Below, piece after piece: positions 1 to 10,600 of a DNA stretch of 64,000 nucleotides. This DNA is from Nothopassalora personata (lineage: Eukaryota > Ascomycota > Dothideomycetes > Mycosphaerellales > Mycosphaerellaceae). The notes beneath the pieces were generated by a model, which saw nothing but the letters and a program-made list of their open reading frames with translations, was not told the DNA's origin and did no database searches. The DNA is taken from NCBI GenBank assembly GCA_033816765.1, contig CM066296.1:806001-870000 (forward strand), in the 5' to 3' direction. How positions within the stretch are numbered: the stretch's first letter is position 1; the number at the start of each line of letters is the position of its first letter. Both the position numbers and the translations under genes were made by a program.

Positions 1-2
1 TC

Positions 3-536
3 CAACTCCATGCGCGCGGAAGTCTCGACATGGCCGAGCTGAACAAGCGCAACTCCTCCTTCCGCCATCAGATCCTCACCGCTGGGAAGAAGATCTTCGA
101 CGACCCAGCCTTCGGTCCCACTAAGCCAGCGTACCGCCAACGCCGCGAGCTGAAGCCACTCACGCTATCCGAGTACTGCCTCGTCATTTCCAGCACATAC
201 AACCTGTGCTACCACGGCATCACGCTCCCAGATGGCTCGCAGGGTGACGCAAACCCCTTCTTCGTCGACACCTCTACGTATAGCATGTCGAACATACCGG
301 CCACGCTCGATGACCTCGCCAACGGTGTGGTCAACCACCCTGTTGGAGAGGACGCTGGGATCTTGACTCAGGTCGTCCAGTGGGCTGTGGCCAATGGCCA
401 AGCTGCGAACTACACAACCGATGACGTGCAGATGATTGCCGATCAGCAGGGCTTCACGTTGCCAGCGGAGGCTCGCAACTTCCACTGGGACGTGAAGGCG
501 TTGCTACGCAGCAACATCCCGGATCCAACTAGTTAA
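3..536 (+). CDS. Hypothetical protein, 5'-partial
   Basis: An open frame enters from the left edge and ends at the stop at 534-536. The first ATG in frame is at 30, but the frame is open back to base 3, so the start may lie outside the window. From that ATG it would be 168 aa. The sequence is rich in Asp, Asn and Pro, with no signal peptide, membrane segment or family motif that I recognise. Codon use looks like ordinary coding DNA, with many C-ending codons. The antisense frame at 165-485 is probably a shadow. A lineage-specific fungal protein is the most that can be said; no function is proposed. Confidence 0.5.
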   Translation, partial: QLHARGSLDMAELNKRNSSFRHQILTAGKKIFDDPAFGPTKPAYRQRRELKPLTLSEYCLVISSTYNLCYHGITLPDGSQGDANPFFVDTSTYSMSNIPATLDDLANGVVNHPVGEDAGILTQVVQWAVANGQAANYTTDDVQMIADQQGFTLPAEARNFHWDVKALLRSNIPDPTS

Positions 537-1091
537 GAGATTGGATTGGGAGGAATGGAAATGAGCATGGCGAGACGGAAAGGAAGGAGTAAACCTCCTG
601 AGGAGCGCAACGCGCTACAATAGCACACTCTCGTTCCTGATGAAAAGCGTGAATACACCACTGCTGCAAACTTGATTGCCAATGCACTATTCTCGAAATA
701 CTCGTGGTAAGCCAAGCTGTAGTCGCAGTCCGCCCTGCACCTGTCTCGGTGGTATGTATACGATGCCAAGCACCCACGTGCTTCAGCAGACGAGATTTAA
801 TTGAGACTGCTGACAGTCCATTGAGCATTGCCTCCCGCTTCCTTGGTGTAACCAACTCCGTGTCGCACTAACACCAATAGCAAGTTTACTACCTTATCAA
901 ACGCACGTGGCTCACTGAGTACTGTTCACCGGAGCAGATTCTGGGTTCCTGACCATTGTGCTCTATATACTCCTGATATAATCTTCACATAATCACGAAC
1001 ATTTCAGAGCGCTCGTGAGGATCCACAAGGTAAGTGAATGGCTTGCTGAACTAGGATCAAGGTACTGTCGTTGCACATTATCTGTCACTGA
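537..1091. other. Non-coding stretch between partial gene and MITE
   Basis: No convincing coding frame on either strand; only short minus-strand frames without family features. It probably holds the 3' region of the left-edge gene. I see no repeat or RNA gene. Confidence 0.5.
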
Positions 1092-1101
1092 TTTGAACAA
1101 T

Positions 1102-1681
1102 CGGTGAATTACTCCCACGGGGACAATTATGTCGTTTATTACTCCTATAGGGACAATTATGTAAAAATTACTCCTATAGGGACTTATAGGGATGCCAAAT
1201 TACTGCTATAGGGACATATTATAGCAATCTTCATTTTTTGCACCTATAACATAGTTAACTAGTGTTTCTATAGATGCTAAATATACTATAGTATATTGAT
1301 GTTGCTCCGAATGTCGGCTCTCGACTATATATCCGCATTATATATCTTAGATAAGCCCTATCTTACTTGTTGTGTCGTTCTTGCTCCCCGAGCTACTCTT
1401 TACCTACTCGTAACTTATATAAGCTACGAGCTGCGATACAAGCTACGAGCTGCGAGTCGTTGGGATTAAAACGTACTACTATTATTTAATATGCTCGTAT
1501 GAGCTAGTAGAGCATATTAAATAACAGTAGTACATAAAGAAGTCGTAAAGAGCGACTGCTATAATGTGTCCCTATAGCAGTAATTTGGCATCCCTATAAG
1601 TCCCTATAGGAGTAATCTTTGTATAATGATCCCTATAGCAGTAATTTCTGACATAATTGTCCCTATGGGAGTAATTCACCG
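1102..1681. mobile_element. Non-autonomous Mutator-like MITE with long TIRs
   Basis: A 580-bp AT-rich element with terminal inverted repeats of about 125 bp (1102-1226 and 1558-1681). The outer ends CGGTGAATTACTCCCA and its complement match exactly. Within each TIR a short unit, ATTACTCCTATAGGGAC with variants, is repeated three to four times. The element is flanked by a 10-bp direct repeat with one mismatch: TTTGAACAAT (1092-1101) and TTTGAATAAT (1682-1691). A 9-11 bp target duplication with long TIRs fits the Mutator superfamily. An internal hairpin has arms at 1473-1496 and 1510-1533 (23 of 24 bases paired). There is no transposase, so it would need one in trans. The family assignment is inference. 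Confidence 0.75.
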
Positions 1682-1804
1682 TTTGAATAATCCCGAGTCG
1701 ATACGTGAACGTCCCGTTGACAATTGAGAAGCGGAGCAATATATCCTATTACATGGAGACTAGCTTGCCTCCATTCACACAATATGAAGCAGAGCTTCAG
1801 ATAG

Positions 1805-2443
1805 CGGCTGGCTACTGAAACTCGGCGCGTCAGCCACGAACAGCAGCTCTTCAAGGCGAACATGAAAAGAATCCGCAAGCTACTTCTAGTCATCGATCTC
1901 ATGACAGTCTCCGGCACAGCCACTGGCAATAGCTTGTATGCAGGCATCGACCTCGAAACCTTGGAGAACCTCAACGCGCTTACCAATCTCACTCTCTGCG
2001 CGATTGCCACCGCCAACGACATAGCCAATGGCCGCGCAGTACAGCTCCTCACTACGTTCATCGAGCAGACGATCCAGTACATGCCCCAGTTCTGCACAGT
2101 CTTCTGCGGCGCCTCAAATCAAGAGACGCACGACCACAGCGACGACTTACTGCAGAAGCATTGAAAAGTCCTCGGAATTAGTCCTTAATAGTTCTCGTTC
2201 GTCTTGCCTCTGGTGATCTACGACAACGAGCTTAACGTCATTGCTATTACAGTCAAGGCAGATGCTCTACTCGTTCAGGGCGCGAAGAATCTGGCAAGTC
2301 TGGAGCAACAAGACGAGGAGTCGTGTAGGAGCGCGGAGAAATGCGAGAAGCGCTTGGAGGAGCTGGACGACGAGGAACAAGCTATCGAGGAGCGTGGCAA
2401 GGAGCTGGTGGAGCTTGAGTATGGAAGACTCCAGGCAGATTAG
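1805..2443 (+). pseudogene. Decayed coding remnant with coiled-coil-like end
   Basis: One reading frame stays protein-like from about 1805 to 2443 but contains in-frame stops around 2162-2190. The first part, from ATG 1862, gives about 100 aa with hydrophobic stretches. The second part (from about 2204) ends in a charged Glu/Lys/Arg-rich segment typical of a coiled coil (residues like EKRLEELDDEEQAIEERG). Because both halves share a frame, I read them as one gene interrupted by stop codons rather than two genes. An intron removing the stops cannot be excluded. The family is not recognised. It starts about 120 bp after the MITE. Confidence 0.35.
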
Positions 2444-2677
2444 GAGCAGGAACTACAATTACGATCGAAGAAGTGCTTGCGATACTGACATGATTTGAGA
2501 GGCAGAAGTGCTCGACCAGCAGGGCGCAGAGCATGGAATGCAATCTTGCTTCTGAATTATTAGCGCTTCCCATTACGACCAGGGCAGGATAGCTACAAGT
2601 AGCAACTAGCAGCTCGCAGAGGCAGGATCACTCTGGTATTATACAGCACATCGACTTAGCAGATGCTCTCTCTCCAC

Positions 2678-5449
2678 TCAAGGGGCCATATACGCAACTT
2701 GGTTCAACTCAAGTTTGTGCCTCCCGAACCACATCTCCTTCCTGTATCTCCCATGCTCCCCTTCTCCCAATCCACTGCTTCTCAACTGATAGCTTCCGCC
2801 CACCTGCACATTCCTCTGCCCAATGGACCCTGCGGCCTGGCTCTCCAAACTGCCAGCAATACAGTGATTGATCCCTCTGAAAGCACTATCCGCCACAGTC
2901 TTCCACACAGCAACCATACTCACCGCCATCTCCGGCGTGTAGAAAATCCTACAGTCCGCTGGCTCGTATCGAAAATGTAATGGAATCCCTTCCTCGTCGC
3001 CCTGTCGGAAGCCGTCACGGGCATTGACGAGCAGTGCGGTGCTACGATACAGCGCAAGGTCACTGTAGTTGGCCAGGATAGTCGTGTTGTAGAAGGAGTC
3101 GTTGTGCATGTATTGGTACGCGAAGGGTTGCTTGACATAACCGAAAATGTCCGAACCTCTCAGAGCTAGCCTTCCCTTCACCCCTCCAACTGCTTGTGCT
3201 ATTTCAGTGTTCGGGCGACCACCGAGGACGATGGAGCGGACGCCTGCCTGTTGGCGCATCAGTTCTGTGAAGATCGTACAGGTCGATGCGCAGTATCCGT
3301 CAGTCATCATGACAATATTCTCCGCTTTGAAAGGTTGGCTAGTGAAGTTCGTGCGATTCCCGTAACCGGTGACAACGACCCCACCAGATTCGTCAGTGAT
3401 GAGGGGGTCAGAGAGGTTCCAGCGTCGGATGTTGGTGTAATTTTGCTGTTGAGGGCCAAGAGCTACGGGTCGGAATTTGTCAGGCCATGAAGTGAAGTTC
3501 TTGTGGTTGTTATTGACATCAGAGCGGTAGTTGAAGAAAGAACCGACTAGGTTCTTCGCGGTACTGTTCAAATCAACACTTCTATTGGGTATCAGACCGG
3601 CGAAGTGACTGATTTCTTGCCCTATGTAGTCCATGGCTTCGTGGGCTTTGAAGCGACTTGCCTCGTAGGGCTCGATCGAAGGGAAGAGCATCTTGAAAAG
3701 ATCTATGCCCAGTAAGATGTTGCCGCCACCGTTTGCGCTTAGATCAACTATGAGCTTGGTCTTGTTCCGTTTGACCGCCTCGTTGATGAAGTAGGTATTA
3801 ATTTCCTGGGCAGCTCGTACATTGTCATCCCCCCGGGGGTAGAAGCTGGGAACACTGAGGACAGCAACGTCGTCGTAGCCGTCATCTTCGAGGAAGTAGC
3901 CACCATTGAGATTGCTCGAATGGCGCGCGAACGGTCTTGGATACCCCGGCGCGGGTGTTGTTGTTGCTTTTGCAGAAGAAGTGGTAGACGTAGATGTCGA
4001 GGACATTGAGGAGGAAGTCGACGATTTTCTGTACGTGGCGGCCTCTTCTCCCAACTTGGGCTGTCCTTTGGGCAAGGTGAAGAACTCCGTGTAAATGTCC
4101 GCCCCACTGGTAATGTTATCGAAGGGCATGAGAACCCTAGCGAAGTTCTCTGTGCATATTTCTGAACCGTTGGCAAATGTCAATTTCGTGTTAGGGCCAG
4201 GATAAATTCGTCGAGATCTGCTACCTCCTGCAAAGTTACCAGTGCCAGTTCCATCGCTGTCTATCGAGACTTGGGCGAGTTGATAGAACAGATTGTTCCA
4301 CAGCGCATCGGGATCCTGGAGCGAATCTAAAGCTGCCCATTCCAGTAAGAACTCAGTGCTATCTCTCCCGTCAATCGATGCCAAAGGACTCGGGGTATAC
4401 GTTGCATTGTTAATGATCGTGTCTAGTAGGTCTTGGTAAACGTATACTTCTGGAACGCAAGAGCCATCCACGGAGACAGAAACCAAGGGGTACTGCCTTC
4501 CGTAACTGAAAATTCCACCCACGCTGTCGGGATTAACAACGAAATGGCCGTCGTGGGTATTCTGGTATGCAATGTAAAGATCGAGGCCGAACTCGATTTC
4601 GTTTGCATATGTGCCGTTGCCAGTCTCGTTCTTGGCCTTGCTGTAGATGCGTTCAAACTCGGCCAGAAAATCATATCCAGGTTGGACCTTTGCTGCATAC
4701 TCAGGCGGTGGGTCTTTGATGTATTGCACGGTAGTCTGCCACTCCGTGTAAGGTCGGATGGAGTCGAGATACGCAACTAATGAACAGCGTCAGTGATGAA
4801 AGCGGAATGACTGGATGAAGTTCCGCTACGGCTTTGGGTGAAACAAGTAATGAGCGTTACTCGAGATTGGCCCGCCCGCAAGAGTCTTCAACAGAACGCG
4901 CAGCGGGCTGAATTGGAGGGAGCATACCTGCGACGGACCGATTGTACGGCACACTGTTGATACATTCATACGCCAAGGCGGCTGGCACCGTTGCAGTAGC
5001 ATTGGCAGTTGCGCTCGTGAAGGAGGCTTGGAGTGACTTCACACTGCAGCACGCGTTGTCCTCCGTACATGTTTTCGTTGCCGGTAAGCTGGAATTGGTG
5101 GTAGATGTGTATGGCGTGGATGTGGCAAAGCTTGACGAGCCTGCCGTTGCGAGAGGTGGTGTTACTGTGGCTGAAGTGGACGTGGTGCTGGTAGTTAGTG
5201 GTCCCTTTCTGACTGCATCCACCCAACGCCACCAGTCTGTCGCCTGAGGTGCATGAGGGGTGATGACCTTCGGTCTGTATTGTTATTAGCTGCCATTGTA
5301 CACAAAGAGTCGCCTTTCTCATACGGATCAGGCCAATTCTTCTTCCGGTTCTTGTCTAGCCAGCCTTCTCGTGGCCATAACGCCTGAGCTGCGCACACCG
5401 CATTGGCAACTGAGGCTACCGAAATGCTTAGCTGCACGAGTGATAGCAT
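2678..5449 (-). CDS. Secreted S41-type peptidase family protein
   Basis: Three exons are inferred: 5449-5302, 5236-4928 and 4776-2678. The 4777-4927 intron has donor GTATGC and acceptor TTAG and restores the frame as ...NRSVA-V-AYLDSIRPYTEW. The first intron (5237-5301, donor GTACAA, branch-like GCTAATAAC) is less certain. Exon 1 begins with a hydrophobic signal peptide (MLSLVQLSISVASVANAV), so the product is probably secreted. The core matches the fungal tail-specific protease-like family: DGHFVVNPDSVGGIFSYG, the LIVDLSANGGGN strand, and the nucleophile motif MTDGYCASTCTIFTELM, in which the Ser of CAST is the expected catalytic serine. A Ser/Thr-rich linker lies mid-protein. Total length is about 850 aa, near the family's usual size. 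The proteolytic activity of this fungal family is largely inferred by homology. The start could shift if exon 1 is wrong. Confidence 0.8.
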
Positions 5450-6427
5450 CGAAGGATGACCTTGAAGGTGAGTTAAAAGATCAGAGAGACGTCGTAGATG
5501 TATGCTACTCGACAGGACCAGAGTCGGCGCATCATGATTCCAATTACTGAATTTTTGCTTTTAGGCATAGTCTGTGACCCCAACACGGCGGTCCTTATCA
5601 TGCAGATCGCGCCATACCGTGCCGTCGAGAGAGACCTTGTGGTTGCTTCCTTGCTAGGACCAGGAACAAGCGGAGCTATATGCCCGGGTGATGCGAGCCT
5701 GTGCACCTTGTCACTTCACCTTCACGCAATCCGCCGCCTTTTCCCCCCAATAGTTACCGATCGATTTGATAGACCCAAACACTATCTACTGCATTTTGAA
5801 GCCCCTAACCTATTTTTTGGCCGGGAGCGACGTACGAGCGGTCTGCAGGGCTATGTTGTCGTCCCAAAAGCACTCAAAAGCGAGTGGCAATTCGATGGTA
5901 TCTGATTAGAATTCCTTATAAAGCTAGGGGGAGGGAGGGCGGCGAGCTGGGGGAAGGGGAAACTAGGAGGGCCTGTGCAGAGTTAATTGGCGGAGTAATG
6001 CGCCAAGGAATCCAGGGATGTCAGATCGAGCTTCTTTCTCTCGTCTTCTCCTACGTGTTCCGACATGCAAGGGAGTACATGCTACCTTCTCATCCATGTG
6101 AAGAGAATCAGTCTTTTGTGTGGAAACGTTGGTACAAAAGACAACGCTGCGAGATCCGTTCAATGACGCTATCTGTAATCTGAAGTTGCAGACCCTTAGG
6201 AAGACGCCGTAGGTTAGTTCTATAACGCTTTGGCAGGTCAGACTCGATGCGAGATAAAATGTCTCGCACCTATTCTTCACATGTCGACCGTTCCGGACTG
6301 CTGAAGGCACCATGTCTTCTCTATCGTTCGCAGTGGATGTTGCACCCGTCGTTTGCGGCTGGAACTTGACGACATCCATCGATATGTGACCATACTTCGC
6401 CGAGAGCAAAAGCCACGCACAAGAATC
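5450..6427. other. Intergenic region, no supported gene
   Basis: This lies between the S41 gene 5' end (minus) and the HET pseudogene (plus), so it should hold both promoters. Short frames occur on both strands (for example 5498-5905 and 5963-6409), but none shows a domain or a consistent protein-like composition. I see no repeat or RNA gene. Confidence 0.4.
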
Positions 6428-7262
6428 ATGACTCCTTTATACAGCTTCCCGCAGACCAACGAGATCCGAGTGCTCTGCGTCAGCCGCGAGGGAGACTCAC
6501 TTGTAGGCGCAATCGGAACGATCTCAATATCAGACAGGAAATCAAGATACGACTCAAGCGAAAGGAAACTCGACTTCTTCGCCGTCTCCTACGCTTGAGG
6601 CTCAAGAGACGACGATCACCTCATCGACGTCGATGGTCATGAACTCAGATTTACACGGAATGCATAGAATGTGCTCAGTCTCTTCTGCGATCGGCCGTGG
6701 TCTGGATCGATGTGGTGTGCATTAGTCAGGAAGATGTCTTGGGAGGAGTATCCAAGTCCCGTTGATGGCATTGATCTACGGTAGAGCTAAGCTAGTGATT
6801 ATGTGGCTGGGTGAGAGCAGTGACTCGTCTGATGAAGGCATGGAGCTGATGCGAAATTTGGCGGTGGGAAAGGCAGATTATCCTGTGCTGCAGTCGGTTG
6901 TGAAGAGTTGTGCTGCATGGTCAGGAGCCGACGCGATTGCTTCGCGACCTCGGTGGAGGCGTGCCGGTGAGATGATACAAGAAGCTTTGGTTCATGGGAA
7001 GCTGGGATGGACCTTGCTAATAGGACTCTCTAGAGAGTGTGTTACCTAGTGACACCGTGTATTATTGTGGCAGCAAATGCCTCATCGCCGACCAGGTCAG
7101 GAGCGACGTTCTGGTCTCCAGCAGCTACTAGTACACCAAAACAGATGTTCAGCTCAGCAGAGCGACCTTTGCACCCCTTCGGCACCGCCGCCGCATCTAA
7201 CAGTCGCTAGGACATCAAGATATGGATGACGACTTTAACAGCTATGAGCGAAGACGACCTAC
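6428..7262 (+). pseudogene. HET-domain gene, 5' part, split by Copia-A
   Basis: The translation follows the heterokaryon-incompatibility (HET) domain across frames. It shows an N-terminal YSFPQTNEIRVL, then FFAVSYA followed by TGA where the conserved Trp of SYxWG is expected (6596-6598), then GHELRFTRNA, VWIDVVCISQED, a frameshift near 6745, SIQVPLMALIYGRAKLVIMW, and SRPRWRRAGEMIQEA. HET proteins normally trigger cell death after fusion of incompatible hyphae. This copy has at least two stops and two frame changes before the transposon insertion point at 7262, so it is dead independently of the insertion. It continues after the element at 12822. The ATG at 6428 is the most likely original start. 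Confidence 0.75.
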
Positions 7263-7400
7263 ACTTGATGCTGGCTGGCTGTGTCCCAGCAGTTCTTTGG
7301 ATGCCAAGCCACTAGCGCGCTTTCTTGCACTTTCTTATAGCTAGCTGTTCTTCGCATTCTCGTAGATCCTTCTCAATACATCAATCTACTCACATTATCT
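7263..7400 (+). repeat. Copia-A 5' LTR
   Basis: 138 bp, identical by eye to 12679-12816. The boundaries are fixed by the flanking CCTAC duplication outside and the primer site and polypurine tract inside. It begins ACTTGATG and ends ACATTATCT. Confidence 0.9.
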
Positions 7401-7413
7401 GGTTATGACGCCC
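7401..7413 (+). promoter_or_regulatory. Copia-A primer binding site
   Basis: GGTTATGACGCCC directly abuts the 5' LTR. It resembles the complement of the anticodon region of initiator tRNA-Met (PBS form GGTTATGAGCCC), the internal half-tRNA priming used by copia-type elements. There is a mismatch near the 3' end of the match. Confidence 0.6.
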
Positions 7414-7613
7414 TCGCGCTTATCAACTGCGCGCATACCTCCGAAAGACACTTGATAGTGTGTATGTGATCCTGCTGATCGCGTGTATGTCGACAACGCC
7501 TGGTTGGTGATTGCGACAAAACGCGACTGCAGCAAATAGCAAACGACAAAGTCGCGACCCAGTGGGCAACGCGGCAAGTATCGCAGTGACACCTAGTTGG
7601 TGCTCTGCAGTGT

Positions 7614-10600
7614 ATGGATACTGACGGTAACAACACTGACCTCACTGGACTCGAAATACCGCTGGCGCAGCAGTCTGTCGCCACTCCGAGCCAGCAACAA
7701 CAGCAGACCGAGTCGGCTGCTACCCGAAAGACCAAGAAGCCTGCTGTATCAACTCGCGGCTTTAGCAACATGGTCGGCCGTAACAACAACGGCACCCCTG
7801 GTGTCTCCAAACTTCAAGGCAAGGACGACTACTCGAGATGGGCTGATATGTTACAGTCAGTCCTGCGAGGTGACCTGCTATGGGGGTTTGTCGACAAGAC
7901 TGCCCTCAAGCCGAAGCCCACGAAGCGCAAGAATGAGGAAGACTATGAACTCGAAGAGCGTATCGAGGCATGGGAGGCAAAGAAGTATCAAGCCCGCGCC
8001 CTCATTATTGCTAACTGCAGTCAGTCTATTGCAGACAACTGCAAAGCCTACCAACAACCGGAAGACCTATGGGACCATCTGAAGTCCACATACGGTCAAA
8101 CTGGCAAGTCCGAAGAGTACTCGTTGTACCTGGACTTCGAGTCACACACATATGGTGGCTCCAACCTTGACAAGTTCTGCCAGCAATATCAGTCGAAGCT
8201 GGCCAACCTCAAGAACACCGAGTTAGCCATATCAAAGGCTCAAGCTCTCTTCCGCTTCCTGTATCAGATCTCACCATACTTCCCAACATTCGCGTCCTCA
8301 AAGCGTGAACAGATGAGGCAGCTTACTGGAAAGATCGAGGACAGTACCACTATCACACTCGACAAGGTGATCAGTGATCTGCTTGATGAGGCGACTGCGC
8401 AACAGTCCGAGTCAGCCAATCTCGCAGTGAAGCAACAAAACAACGCCAACCCTGCCAACCCACAGGGCAACGGCAACACCCCTCGCGGCGGCGGCGCACC
8501 ACGTGGTAACGGACGCGGCGGACGAGGAGGTCGTGGAGGCCGCGGCAACGGCAACGGCGCTCGTGGTGGTAATCAGAATGGTGGTGGCAACAACAACCAA
8601 CAGCAGAAGCCTCAATACGACCCCTGCAGTGGTTGTGGCATGACCACTCACCAACCAGCTGGTTGCTGGAACCTACACCCTGAGCTTGCACCTGCTACCT
8701 GGAAGAAGAAGCAGCAGGGCAATCAACAACAGCGTCAGCAAGTCAACAACACCACTGACGCACAGCACACTGAGACCGCACAGTTTGCGGCTCACGGCGC
8801 TACCAACTTCGAGGACTTGATGACTCCATTCAACGGCTCTCACAGCATGTATATGACTGTGGGCCAGGACGACATCATTCAAGACACCTCAGCGCTGCTT
8901 GCAGCGAAGAGCAACACCGACTGGGTTGTGGACTCTGGCTGCACTTCTCACATGACAAACAAGCTGAGCAATATGATGGACTACCGGCCCTGCACTGTTC
9001 TTATCAAGACAGGCAGTGGCACCATCACTGCTACAGCTTGTGGCATCGTCCAACTGGATCTGTATGGATGCGGCATCACTGGCTTCTCACAGGTGTTGTA
9101 CGTACCAGGCCTTGCAGCCAATCTGATTTCGACAGAGGCTCTTCGCCGCAAGGGTGTCTATTATCGCAACGACGAGAAGATCCTATTCACAAAGGGGACT
9201 GCTGCGCGTACGGTGGCACACTGCTACACCCACAATGGACTGCCATTCTTGAAGATGAAGGACTCAGCGACAGCCCTCACTTCGTCCAAGGTCGAGCCAT
9301 CGACAGCTGCTACAGGAGACCTGTGGCACCGCCGACTTGGACACATCCACAGCCGCAAGTTGCTGCAGCTTCACAACGACAAGCGCATCACCATTGTTGG
9401 CAACAGTGATAGCGACCTCAGCAAGCACCCACGCGAGTGCATCCCCTGTCGTAAGGGGATGGGTCACAAGGTCTACAACCGCATTCCGATGGTGCGGCCA
9501 ACAACACCATACTATATTGTTGCTGTGGATGTTGTCACGGTCCGCAACCTTGGCATTGGCAAGGAGCGTTACTTCACGCTATTCACCTGCCTGGCCAGCC
9601 TACAACGCACAGTATTCGCTTCCGCACAGAAGGACGGTGCTGCGCAGCATATTCGAGTGGTCCACCGTCATGTGAAGACACAATATGGCACAGCAATTGT
9701 GATCTTCCGCATAGATGGGGGTGGCGAATATGGAGGACACTCACTCACGCAGCTCTCACGCGATGAGGGCTTCGCTCTTCAAGTCACAGCACCTCATTCT
9801 TCAGAGCAGAATGGTGGTGCGGAAGTCAGCAACCACATCGTTTGTGTCATGGCACGTAAGCTGCTCATCGACGCTGGCCTTCCACCTAGCCTATGGCCAG
9901 AAGCAGTGAAAGCTTCGGTCTATCTTCTTAACTTGACACCAAGTGCAGCAATCAAGGGCCTGTCACCACTAGAAGTTATCAACGCTTGGCAGGGCACTCA
10001 ACCAGTGAAGCCTTCCCTGTCACACCTCAAAGCATACGGCTGCCGCGCCTTCGTGTACGACCATAACGTCGGTCGCGGTGAGAAGTTTGACGCCCGCTCG
10101 TTGCAGGGCAAGCTTGTTGGATACGAAAGCCGCACCATCTACCGTGCCTATGTTGCTAAGGCGCATAGAGTGTTCAGAACCAAGGACGTTCAATTCATCG
10201 AGGGCAACGACCCTATGGCAGCCCAAGACGGTGACTCTGAGACTGAGCAAGATCAAGACGACGAGCTCATCACTCGAGAAGACATCTTTCCAGTGGAGCG
10301 CAACCGCAAGACAGGACTACGGCGAGCAGGTGCTGAGCGCGGTGTGACTCCTGGGGGTGGTGATTCTGGGGGTGTTACAGCACCGAAGAACATCACCGTC
10401 ATCGACCGTCCAGCGGACTCACCACTCGAGCAGTCGGATGAGGACCTTTCACAGGAAGTAGTGGACTCCTATCAAGATGAGACGCCTGACGACTTTCCGG
10501 AAGTGCAACCAACAACACCTCCGAGACCTTCTGTTGAGGATGACGATGAAGACGACTTCACGACACCTCCGGCACAGCCAGCTCGGCAACCTGTGCCACC

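Noticed and set aside
6596..6598. TGA at the conserved HET Trp codon taken as RIP
   Set aside because: RIP at CpA converts TGG to TAG, not TGA, and the HET region is not AT-enriched. Ordinary decay fits better.
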